From Oscillospiraceae bacterium (GTDB lineage: Bacteria; Bacillota; Clostridia; Oscillospirales; Oscillospiraceae), in the NCBI GenBank assembly GCA_015068305.1, contig SVKV01000014.1:1-48704 (forward strand): DNA of 48,704 nt. Direction: 5' to 3'. Below, piece after piece: positions 40,836 to 48,704 of the stretch (within the stretch, counting starts at the first letter, position 1; the number at the start of each line of letters is the position of its first letter). Below the pieces are notes generated by a model that did not search any database, was not told the origin of the DNA, and saw nothing but the letters and a program-made list of their open reading frames with translations. The position numbers were made by a program, and so were the translations under genes.

Positions 40836-41091
40836 ATTCTTTCCTCCTGAGGATGTAGCTTTATAGTCCAGTCCATTATACACCCTCAGTCAACAAAAAG
40901 CCAGAGGTTGTCGCAAAATTTACCGGATGGAGGCAATTTTCGGAAAAGTGTGCAGAGAATGGGGCCTTTCGGAAAAGGGAAGTGAGCATTTTGCTGCCAT
41001 GGCCTCTCTGCAGACCGGGGCGGGTGTTTCCGGGAAAATAACAGCTGTACGCCCGGAATCATAATTCTTTATGAAAATCACAAATTAGGTG

Positions 41092-41120
41092 TTGCAAAAT
41101 CTGCCGCAAGCTGATAAAAT
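41092..41120 (+). promoter_or_regulatory. promoter for the P-loop gene
   Basis: TTGCAA (41092-41097) and TAAAAT (41115-41120) are 17 bases apart, 43 bases before the start codon at 41164. Confidence 0.75.
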
Positions 41121-41163
41121 GTCCATACAGCCAATATGTGGCATAGCAAAGGAGGAATTTCCG

Positions 41164-41583
41164 ATGATTCATATTATTATGGGCCTGAAGGGCTCCGGTA
41201 AGACCAAGAAGATGCTGGATGATCTGCACCAGACCGTCGCCAGCGCAACCGGCGATGTGGTTTGCATCGAGCACGGCAAGACTCTGACCTATGATGTCAA
41301 CTACCGTGTCCGTCTGGTTGACGCCAAGGAGTACGGCATCAACAACGCAGAACTGCTGAAGGGCTTCCTGAGTGGTCTGCACGCCGGCAACTTCGATATC
41401 ACCCATGTTTATGTTGACAACCTGTACCGCACCATCGGCAAGCCCATCGGCGGCGACAATGCCGTCTGCGATGAGTTCCTGGCCTGGGCAGCAAGATTTG
41501 CTGAGGTCAACAACATGAACCTGACCTTCACCGTTTCCGAGGATCCCGCAAACGCCACCGAGGAAATGAAGAAGTATCTGTAA
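41164..41583 (+). CDS. small P-loop NTPase-like protein
   Basis: A 139-residue protein with Walker A GLKGSGKTK at residues 7-15 and a Walker B-like ITHVYVDN near 80. The compact size and the ending (TFTVSEDPANATEEMKKYL) match a family of short P-loop proteins in Clostridia often labelled, without evidence, as twitching-motility ATPases. Substrate and process are unknown. ATG 41164 has AAAGGAGGA and a good promoter; a terminator follows, so it is monocistronic. Confidence 0.82.
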   Translation: MIHIIMGLKGSGKTKKMLDDLHQTVASATGDVVCIEHGKTLTYDVNYRVRLVDAKEYGINNAELLKGFLSGLHAGNFDITHVYVDNLYRTIGKPIGGDNAVCDEFLAWAARFAEVNNMNLTFTVSEDPANATEEMKKYL

Positions 41584-41604
41584 TTTTTCGGCCACATTTA
41601 CATC

Positions 41605-41638
41605 GCACCGCTGCTTGAAAAAGCAGCGGTGCTTTTTT
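41605..41638 (+). terminator. terminator after the P-loop gene
   Basis: GCACCGCTGCTT-GAAA-AAGCAGCGGTGC followed by six T. Confidence 0.93.
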
Positions 41639-41650
41639 CTGGGAAGAGGG

Positions 41651-41678
41651 TTGCATATGGGGGAAAAACGTGTATAAT
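41651..41678 (+). promoter_or_regulatory. promoter for the MATE transporter gene
   Basis: TTGCAT (41651-41656) and TATAAT (41673-41678), 16 bases apart. The transcript would contain repeat element F in its leader. Confidence 0.8.
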
Positions 41679-41698
41679 ACCAGAGATAAGACGAAGAC

Positions 41699-41873
41699 AA
41701 ATTGGAATTTGCCGGGCAGCTTGGGCTGCCCAATGCAAAATGTAAAATGCAAAATGCAGAATTATGGTGTCGGCTTCGCCGACTATTTTAATCATTTCCG
41801 TAGGAAATACATTTATTTTGCATTCTGCATTCTGAATTCTGCATTTCGCGCACTGCGCGGCAAACTGTAATTT
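41699..41873 (+). repeat. shared-end repeat element F, in the 5' leader of the MATE gene
   Basis: Left end AAATTGGAATTTGCCGGGCAG and right end CTGCGCGGCAAACTGTAATTT are imperfect inverted repeats of each other (about 16 of 21 positions). Inside are GGGCAGC/GCTGCCC and a large hairpin of AAATGC-type repeats (AAAATGTAAAATGCAAAATG with the complementary TTGCATTCTGCATTCTG), plus TCGGCTTCGCCGA. The interior is unrelated to the other elements. Adenine-rich ATGC repeats of this kind are a known style of intergenic repeat. It lies between the MATE promoter and its start codon. Confidence 0.85.
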
Positions 41874-41902
41874 AAAGGACATACAACATAAAGGAGAAAC
41901 CC

Positions 41903-43270
41903 ATGAGCGAAAAACCGTTACAAGAAAATAAAATGGGCGTGATGCCGGTTGGCAAACTGCTTGTCAACATGGCGCTGCCCATGATCATATCCATGATCGT
42001 CCAGGCACTTTACAACGTGGTAGACAGCATCTATGTTTCCCAGATCTCCGAAAGCGCCGTTACCGCTTTGGCCCTGGCTTTCCCGGTGCAGAATCTGCAG
42101 ATCGGTTTTGCCGTGGGCATCGGTGTGGGCGTCAATTCCCTGCTGAGTAAATCCCTGGGACAGAAGAACCAGGAACAGGCCAATTTTACCGCCGGAAACG
42201 GTCTGACATTGATGCTGATCGTTTCTGTGGGCTTCATGATCTTCGGCGCGGTGGGCGTGGAGCCCTACTACCGGATCCAGTCCCAGGTGGCGGAAACAGT
42301 GGAAGGCGGCATCATCTATACGAAGATCTGCTGCCTGCTGACGGTGGGCGTATTTATCCAGATCCTGGGTGAGCGGCTGCTCCAGGCCACCGGCCGGACG
42401 GTGTACACCATGATCGGACAGGCGACCGGAGCCATTACCAACATTTTGCTGGATCCGGTGTTCATTTTCGGTGTGCCGGCCCTTGGAATCCCGGCCATGG
42501 GTATTGCCGGCGCAGCTGTGGCCACGGTGGCCGGACAGTGGGTCGGCGCAGCGCTGGTGTGGATCTTTAACTTCAAGTGCAATCCCGAGGTCCGGTTCGG
42601 ATTCCGGTATCTGAAGCTGCACAAAAATGTGGTGGGCGCTATTCTGACGGTGGGCATTCCCTCGGTCATTATGAACTGTATTGGCTCCATCATGAACTTC
42701 GGCATGAATCAGATCCTCCAGGGCTTCCAGGAGACGGCTACCGGTGTCTTCGGCATCTATTTCAAGCTCCAGAGCTTCTTCTTTATGCCCCTGTTCGGTC
42801 TGAACGGCGCTACCATTTCCATCATTGCCTATAACTACGGCGCAGTGAAGCCGGAACGGATCACCAAAACGCTGAAAATTGCCAGCGGTGCGGCCCTGAG
42901 TCTGATGACGGTGGGCCTGCTGGTGTTTCAGCTGATGCCCCAGGTGCTGCTGAGCCTGTTCAACCCCAGCCCTGCCTTTATGGAGATGGGCTGCGTGGCC
43001 CTGCGGACCATCAGCTGGTGCTTCCCGGTGGCGGCGGTGTGCATCGTGCTGGGTGCTTCCTTCCAGGCGTTGGGCAACGGTATTTACTCCACCATCGTAT
43101 CCATCTGCCGCCAGATGCTGGTGCTGCTGCCGGTGGCCTACCTACTGAGTCTGACAGGGAATGTGAACAATGTCTGGCTGGCATTCCCCATTGCGGAGCT
43201 GGTCAGCGCCGCTGCCACGGTGGTGCTGTTCCGCAGAATTTACAAAGCGAAGATCAAGCCCCTATTCTAA
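41903..43270 (+). CDS. MATE-family multidrug/cation efflux transporter
   Basis: A 455-residue membrane protein with about 12 predicted helices. It belongs to the MATE family, judged from the N-terminal LLVNMALPMIISMIVQALYN with VVDSIYVSQISESAVTALAL, the repeated second half (VVGAILTVGIPSVIMNCIGS), and the GLNGATISIIAYNYGA motif near residue 303. It would export cationic compounds in exchange for sodium or protons. ATG 41903 has AAAGGAG. It is preceded by repeat element F in its leader and followed by a terminator. Confidence 0.93.
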   Translation: MSEKPLQENKMGVMPVGKLLVNMALPMIISMIVQALYNVVDSIYVSQISESAVTALALAFPVQNLQIGFAVGIGVGVNSLLSKSLGQKNQEQANFTAGNGLTLMLIVSVGFMIFGAVGVEPYYRIQSQVAETVEGGIIYTKICCLLTVGVFIQILGERLLQATGRTVYTMIGQATGAITNILLDPVFIFGVPALGIPAMGIAGAAVATVAGQWVGAALVWIFNFKCNPEVRFGFRYLKLHKNVVGAILTVGIPSVIMNCIGSIMNFGMNQILQGFQETATGVFGIYFKLQSFFFMPLFGLNGATISIIAYNYGAVKPERITKTLKIASGAALSLMTVGLLVFQLMPQVLLSLFNPSPAFMEMGCVALRTISWCFPVAAVCIVLGASFQALGNGIYSTIVSICRQMLVLLPVAYLLSLTGNVNNVWLAFPIAELVSAAATVVLFRRIYKAKIKPLF

Positions 43271-43276
43271 TCCGAA

Positions 43277-43308
43277 AACCCCCGGAACTTATGTTCCGGG
43301 GGTTTTGT
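43277..43308 (+). terminator. terminator after the MATE gene
   Basis: AACCCCCGGAAC / GTTCCGGGGGTTTT stem with T-run. Confidence 0.92.
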
Positions 43309-43319
43309 TTTGGATAGCA

Positions 43320-43349
43320 AAAGTCCGCGGGAACCAACCGCGGACTTTG
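43320..43349. repeat. second hairpin after the MATE gene
   Basis: AAAGTCCGCGG / CCGCGGACTTT with an 8-base loop, 12 bases after the MATE terminator and just upstream of the small AT-rich frame. It lacks a T-run on the plus strand; it may be an attenuator or part of a small RNA. Confidence 0.6.
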
Positions 43350-43375
43350 CAACAAGATATAGAGGAGAGGAAAAA

Positions 43376-43456
43376 ATGAAAAAGATTGAATCGTTTGATA
43401 TGATTGTAACTTTGAATTGTGAAATAAAAAAGTGTATAAATATTAAAATTGTATGA
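43376..43456 (+). CDS. possible 26-residue peptide in an AT-rich island
   Basis: A short frame (MKKIESFDMIVTLNCEIKKC and six more residues) follows GAGGAGAGG at good distance, an unusually strong ribosome binding site. The region 43370-43500 is much more AT-rich than the rest of the window, and two hairpins lie just upstream. No promoter could be assigned. It may be a leader peptide, a toxin-like peptide or chance; I give it limited confidence. Confidence 0.35.
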   Translation: MKKIESFDMIVTLNCEIKKCINIKIV

Positions 43457-43520
43457 AGTTACAAAAAAATTATAGTTTTTTTGTGAAAGAATCCTATTGA
43501 CTTCCGAAATATGGAAAAAA

Positions 43521-43540
43521 GCGGTGCCGGGCGGCACCGC
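43521..43540 (-). terminator. terminator of the dCMP deaminase gene
   Basis: GCGGTGCC / GGCACCGC stem with flanking A-run, which reads as a T-run on the minus strand. Confidence 0.85.
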
Positions 43541-43545
43541 TTTTG

Positions 43546-44043
43546 TTATTTTTCTTCTTCGGGGACAAAATCCAAGGTAATGGAATCGACGGAGGTGCTC
43601 AGCTTGGTGTACTTCACACCGGCAGCATCCAGCATCCGCTTGGAGACCATATTGAGCATGGTGTCCTTGTATTTGTCGGACAGGTACAGCACCTCGGAAA
43701 TGCCGCTCTGAATGATGGCCTTGGCGCATTCGTTGCAGGGGAACAGGGCAACATAGATCCGGCTGCCCCGGAGATCCCGGCCGTTGGCGTTGAGAATTGC
43801 ATTCAGTTCCGCATGGACCACATAGGGGTATTTGGTCATATCCTGCTGGCCTTCCCGGTCCCAGGGGAATTCATCGTCAGAGCAGCCCTTGGGCATGCCG
43901 TTGTAGCCGGTGGAGATGATAATATTATCGGGTGATACGATGCAGGCGCCTACCTGGGTGTTGGGGTCCTTGCTGCGCTTGGCTGCCAGCATGGCAATGC
44001 CCATGAAATACTCGTCCCAGTTGATGTAATCTTTCCGCTTCAT
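43546..44043 (-). CDS. dCMP deaminase / ComEB-like zinc deaminase
   Basis: A 165-residue cytidine/deoxycytidylate deaminase-family protein. The zinc site is VVHAELNAI near residue 74 and FPCNECAKAI near 101, and the start WDEYFMGIAMLAAKRSKDPN is typical of dCMP deaminases. It would deaminate dCMP to dUMP for thymidylate synthesis. ATG 44043 has GGGAGGAA on the minus strand. It stands alone with its own terminator. Confidence 0.94.
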   Translation of the reverse strand: MKRKDYINWDEYFMGIAMLAAKRSKDPNTQVGACIVSPDNIIISTGYNGMPKGCSDDEFPWDREGQQDMTKYPYVVHAELNAILNANGRDLRGSRIYVALFPCNECAKAIIQSGISEVLYLSDKYKDTMLNMVSKRMLDAAGVKYTKLSTSVDSITLDFVPEEEK

Positions 44044-44097
44044 GTCGGTTCCTCCCGTCGGTTTTCTTTAGAATATCAGAGGAAAAATGGAATGTCA

Positions 44098-44125
44098 ACA
44101 AAAAAGCCGTCCCAAAAGGGACGGC
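44098..44125 (-). terminator. terminator of the MarR gene
   Basis: GCCGTCCC-AAAA-GGGACGGC; on the minus strand followed by a run of T. Confidence 0.9.
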
Positions 44126-44132
44126 CCGATAA

Positions 44133-44561
44133 TCAGTGGTTATCCATCCACTCGGAGGCTTTGGTCAGCATCCGGGACAGAAGGTCTTCCAGGAGGCGCT
44201 TTTCCTCATCGGAAAGGTCGGTGGTCAGGCAAACTTCCAGCCCCGTAAGGATCTGGGAAATCCGGGGCAGCAGGTCCAGGGTCTTCTGGGTGGGGAACAG
44301 CTGCATGATCCGCTTATCGGTGGTGGAGGGGGTCCGGGTGATGAATCCGTCTTCTTCCAGAATCGCTGCCTGCCGGGCCACATTGCTCTTGTTGATGCAG
44401 ATGCGGGTGGCCAGCTGGTCCTGGGAAATGCCGGGGGTGGCGCAGATTTCCGTCAGATAACTGGCATGGCAGGCCTTCAGGCCCATGGGGGCCAGGGCCT
44501 CCGCCCGGTACTGGGTGGTGCAGCGGGCGATTTCAGTGATGTCACGGATGATCTGGGACAT
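44133..44561 (-). CDS. MarR-family transcriptional regulator
   Basis: A 142-residue winged-helix regulator. The helix-turn-helix region ISQDQLATRICINKSNVARQ near residue 46 and the wing EEDGFITRTPSTTDKRIMQL near 69 are clear, with a C-terminal dimerisation helix. ATG 44561 has AAAGGAGGG. Its promoter overlaps an 18-bp palindrome, so it probably represses itself, and it is divergent from the eutH transcription unit, making it a candidate regulator of eutH. Confidence 0.9.
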   Translation of the reverse strand: MSQIIRDITEIARCTTQYRAEALAPMGLKACHASYLTEICATPGISQDQLATRICINKSNVARQAAILEEDGFITRTPSTTDKRIMQLFPTQKTLDLLPRISQILTGLEVCLTTDLSDEEKRLLEDLLSRMLTKASEWMDNH

Positions 44562-44576
44562 GGAAAACCCTCCTTT

Positions 44577-44594
44577 TGGTTGCCTGTGCAACCA
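44577..44594. promoter_or_regulatory. MarR-type operator palindrome and marR promoter
   Basis: TGGTTGC-CTGT-GCAACCA is a perfect 18-bp palindrome in the leader of the marR gene. On the minus strand TTTACT and TAAACT, 17 bases apart, lie immediately upstream, so the palindrome sits just after the start point. Confidence 0.7.
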
Positions 44595-44697
44595 GTTTAT
44601 CACGAAAAAAACAAAAAGTAAAGGAATTCTTGGAAAAGGTCCGGTGTATAGTTTGTAATTGGGCGGGAAAGCTAGCTTCAGAAAAGGGGGAAACGCA

Positions 44698-44796
44698 ATG
44701 AAAGAGGATGAAAAGAAGCCCATTACCTGGGAGGCGGCGGATCCGAAGCTGCCGGTGGTGCAGTCCGGGCATATGGAGAACCGGAAGCGGAATTAA
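44698..44796 (+). CDS. 32-residue charged peptide preceding eutH
   Basis: ATG 44698 has AAAAGGGGG upstream; the frame encodes a hydrophilic peptide (MKEDEKKPITWEAADPKLPV and twelve more residues) ending 15 bases before eutH. It is co-directional with eutH and on the marR-divergent side, so it is probably in the same transcript. I recognise no family. Possibly a short conserved partner or leader peptide. Confidence 0.5.
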   Translation: MKEDEKKPITWEAADPKLPVVQSGHMENRKRN

Positions 44797-44811
44797 GGCA
44801 GGAGGCGTCGT

Positions 44812-45885
44812 ATGGGGGTCCATGAAATACTCATCTGGGTGATGGCAGCGTTTGCCGCACTGGGGGCGCTGGACCGGATTCTGGGGAACCGGTTCGGCAT
44901 CGGCAAGGAATTTGAAGAGGGAATTCTGGCCATGGGCTCCCTTGCCATGGCCATGATCGGTGTCATTTCTCTGGCACCGGTGCTGGCCCATGTGCTCCGG
45001 CCCATTGTGGTGCCGGTGTTCGGGCTTCTGGGGGCGGATGCGGCCATGTTTGCAGGGTCCATTCTGGCCTGTGACATGGGCGGCGGTGCATTGGCAATGG
45101 AAATGGCCGAATCCCGGGATGCGGCGATGCTGGGAGGCGTCCTCACGGGCTCCATGCTGGGGGCGACCATTGTCTTCACAATCCCGGTGGCCATGGGAAT
45201 CCTGGGGGAGGAGGACCGGCCGGCTATGGCCAAGGGGATCCTCTGCGGCATCGTGACAATCCCCGTAGGTGTGCTGGCAGGGGGCATCGTGGCGGGATTT
45301 GAAATCTCCATGGTGCTGCGAAACCTCATTCCCATCGTGCTGATCGGCGCGGCCATTGCCTTCGGACTGTGGAAATCGGAGGAGAAGATGATCCGCCTCT
45401 TTGCTGCCTTTGGCAAGGGGGTGGTGGCGGTGATTACCGCCGGGCTGGCAGCGGCCATTGTGGAGGAGCTGACAGGATTTGCACTGATTCCCGGGATGGC
45501 GCCCATTGAGGAAGGATTTCAGACGGTGGGCGCCATTGCCATCGTACTGGCGGGGGCATTCCCCCTGGTGGCGGTGCTGACGAAGCTTCTGAAAAAACCG
45601 CTGCTGGGACTGGGCAGGCTGCTGGGGGTCAACGATGTGGCGGCGGCGGGGCTGGTGGCAAGTCTTGCCAATTCCATCGCCACCTTCGGCCTGGTCAAGG
45701 ACATGGACAACCGGGGGAAGGTGGTCAACATTGCCTTCGCGGTGTCGGCGGCCTTCGTCTTTGGGGATCATCTGGGCTTTACAGCCGGGTTTGCTCCGGA
45801 GATGCTGCCGGCCATGATCATCGGCAAGCTGGCCGGCGGCGTCAGCGCCATTACTGTGGCTTTGTGGCTTACCAAGGAACGGTAA
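44812..45885 (+). CDS. eutH: ethanolamine permease EutH
   Basis: A 357-residue integral membrane protein with about 10 hydrophobic segments, of the EutH family. Recognisable parts are AALGALDRILGNRFGIGKEF near residue 15, ACDMGGGALAMEMAESRDAA near 87, VEELTGFALIPGMAPIEEGF near 217, and SLANSIATFGLVKDMDNRGK near 283. It brings ethanolamine into the cell. It is separated from the main eut operon by about 9.6 kb of unrelated genes and lies divergent to a MarR regulator, so it may be regulated independently. The TAA stop at 45883 coincides with the start of a repeat element. Confidence 0.93.
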   Translation: MGVHEILIWVMAAFAALGALDRILGNRFGIGKEFEEGILAMGSLAMAMIGVISLAPVLAHVLRPIVVPVFGLLGADAAMFAGSILACDMGGGALAMEMAESRDAAMLGGVLTGSMLGATIVFTIPVAMGILGEEDRPAMAKGILCGIVTIPVGVLAGGIVAGFEISMVLRNLIPIVLIGAAIAFGLWKSEEKMIRLFAAFGKGVVAVITAGLAAAIVEELTGFALIPGMAPIEEGFQTVGAIAIVLAGAFPLVAVLTKLLKKPLLGLGRLLGVNDVAAAGLVASLANSIATFGLVKDMDNRGKVVNIAFAVSAAFVFGDHLGFTAGFAPEMLPAMIIGKLAGGVSAITVALWLTKER

Positions 45886-46360
45886 ATTGGAATTTGTCGG
45901 GATGCCCCGGCGGGCAGTGCGTTACGGACTGCCCCGGTCAAATAACATCCTTTGGGCCCCTCGACCGGTCGCTTGTTTCCGCTCGGCGTATGGAATTCGC
46001 CGGGATGTCCTGGCTGCGGTCTGTCAGGCTGGAAATTATCGTTGCACCATTGGGCCCAGAAATTGTGATATGATTGCCACCGGCAATCATTGTCATTTTG
46101 ATTCGCTGCGCGGAGCACCACCCGGTTCGGTACTACGCAATCAAATTGGAGTTTATCGAGGAGAACGGATTGCACCACAGGCATTCCCCTCGGTCACCAC
46201 ACCAGTGTGCGCACTGGTTCGCAATGACAGTGATTTTCGACACATTCCGCACCATTTTTAGCGCAGCCAACCACCCAGTTTCCATGTCATTGCGAGGAGG
46301 CATGAAATGCCGACGTGGCAATCCGTTACTCCAAACAAAACGAAAAACTGTAATTTGAAC
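45883..46360 (+). repeat. mosaic intergenic repeat region G with shared ends
   Basis: Left end TAAATTGGAATTTGTCGGGA begins at the eutH stop. A second left end, AAATTGGAGTTTATCGAGG, occurs at 46143, and the right end AAAAACTGTAATTTGA closes the region at 46358. The interior includes GATGCCCCGGCGGGC-type stems, GATTGCCACCGGCAATCA, and the GTCATTGCGAGGAGGCATGA to CGTGGCAATCC module (46287-46324), a repeat style I know from several unrelated bacteria. Frames of up to 138 residues here are not genes. The two left ends suggest one element inserted into or next to another. Confidence 0.8.
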
Positions 46361-46377
46361 TCCTCTTACAAACAATA

Positions 46378-46405
46378 AGACCCGCCTTTCGGCGGGTCTT
46401 TCTTA
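46378..46405. terminator. terminator between eutH and groEL
   Basis: AAGACCCGCC-TTTC-GGCGGGTCTT, with T-rich flanks on both strands. It probably ends groESL transcription from the right. Confidence 0.88.
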
Positions 46406-46482
46406 ATTCATCGCTGTATCGAATCGGGTGGCGCTGCGAAATGCCGAACGTATCAAAGGTACGAATTGCCCGCCCTGCGGGC

Positions 46483-48410
<1,928 letters not shown>

Positions 48411-48483
48411 TTGTGATTCCTCCATACAAAATGTATTTAGACTGCAGGTACGGACCGGGCCTCCTGCCTTTATCTACAAAGAG

Positions 48484-48510
48484 TTAGCACTCTTAACTTT
48501 CGAGTGCTAA
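48484..48510. promoter_or_regulatory. CIRCE operator (HrcA binding site)
   Basis: TTAGCACTC-N9-GAGTGCTAA, a perfect consensus CIRCE inverted repeat, 74 bases upstream of groES. It is bound by the heat-shock repressor HrcA; hrcA itself is not in the window. Confidence 0.98.
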
Positions 48511-48513
48511 GAT

Positions 48514-48542
48514 ATCATAACCCAAAGGAAGGCAAATTGCAA
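48514..48542 (-). promoter_or_regulatory. groESL promoter
   Basis: On the minus strand TTGCAA (48537-48542) and TATGAT (48514-48519) are 17 bases apart, immediately upstream of CIRCE: a vegetative promoter under HrcA control. Confidence 0.88.
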
Positions 48543-48589
48543 GTGCCAATTGGGACATTTTAGTAAATTATTTGTGAATGCCGGGGATG

Positions 48590-48704
48590 AATTGGAATTT
48601 ATCGATCCAATGGCCGATGTTACTTTCTTGTGTCCGAACAAGAAAGTAACCAAAGAAGTCGTCCGGGGCGAGGCATTACGGGCAAATCGCATCCTCGCCC
48701 CGGA
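48590..48704 (+). repeat. shared-end repeat element D with hairpin-array core, cut by the window edge
   Basis: Left end AATTGGAATTTATCGATCC starts at 48590; the core begins TTACTTTCTTG at 48620 and matches copies B and C to the window end, including the first two hairpins. It lies just upstream of the groESL promoter. Confidence 0.9.

Overview
The window looks like a chromosome segment of a GC-rich, anaerobic, gut-type Firmicute of the class Clostridia, most likely Oscillospiraceae-like. The evidence is a perfect CIRCE element at groESL, Gram-positive ribosome binding sites, a Tn916-type recombinase, a MOBV relaxase, UMF1, BlaI and MATE families, and abundant intergenic repeats. Genus is an inference I cannot settle. 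No rRNA, tRNA or CRISPR array was seen.

Layout. (1) 1-7.5 kb: a sugar operon with the C-terminal part of an alpha-L-rhamnosidase, then xylB, xylA, rhaB, rhaA, rhaD and a terminator. It would release rhamnose from plant glycans and catabolise rhamnose and xylose. (2) About 7.5-15.2 kb: an integrative mobilizable element with a pMV158-like oriT near its left end, two uncharacterised genes on the minus strand, a CHC2 primase-like protein, a D5/SF3 helicase, a small protein, a MOBV relaxase, an excisionase and a tyrosine integrase. (3) 15.2-25.1 kb: chromosomal genes for a small phosphatase, a DUF2284 protein, an XRE-methyltransferase fusion, a GH25 lysozyme, a ParB/Noc protein, a zinc-ribbon protein, ruvB-ruvA-ruvC with a 49-residue membrane protein, an UMF1 transporter, and a LacI regulator with its own operator. 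(4) 25.2-35.2 kb: a compact ethanolamine microcompartment operon (eutG, eutA, eutB, eutC, eutL, eutE, eutM, eutT, pduL, an unknown, eutN). (5) 35.2-46.4 kb: a BlaR1/BlaI-like pair with operators, lipid kinase, Nudix, ROK kinase, P-loop protein, MATE transporter, dCMP deaminase, MarR regulator and the ethanolamine permease eutH, about 9.6 kb from the main eut operon. (6) 46.4-48.7 kb: groEL and groES with CIRCE.

The most unusual feature is a family of intergenic repeats. A hairpin-array core of about 310 bp occurs four times (19.0, 27.6, 29.4 and 48.6 kb). Three of these, plus elements with entirely different interiors at 33.7, 41.7 and 45.9 kb, share the same ends: a left end close to AAATTGGAATTTATCGATC and, wherever it lies inside the window, a right end close to GATCGATAAACTGTAATTT. 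Three elements lie inside the eut operon between consecutive genes. Three of the shared-end elements (two inside eut, plus the one after eutH) begin exactly at the TAA stop codon of the upstream gene. This points to a modular, operon-tolerant mobile repeat with exchangeable structured-RNA cargo.
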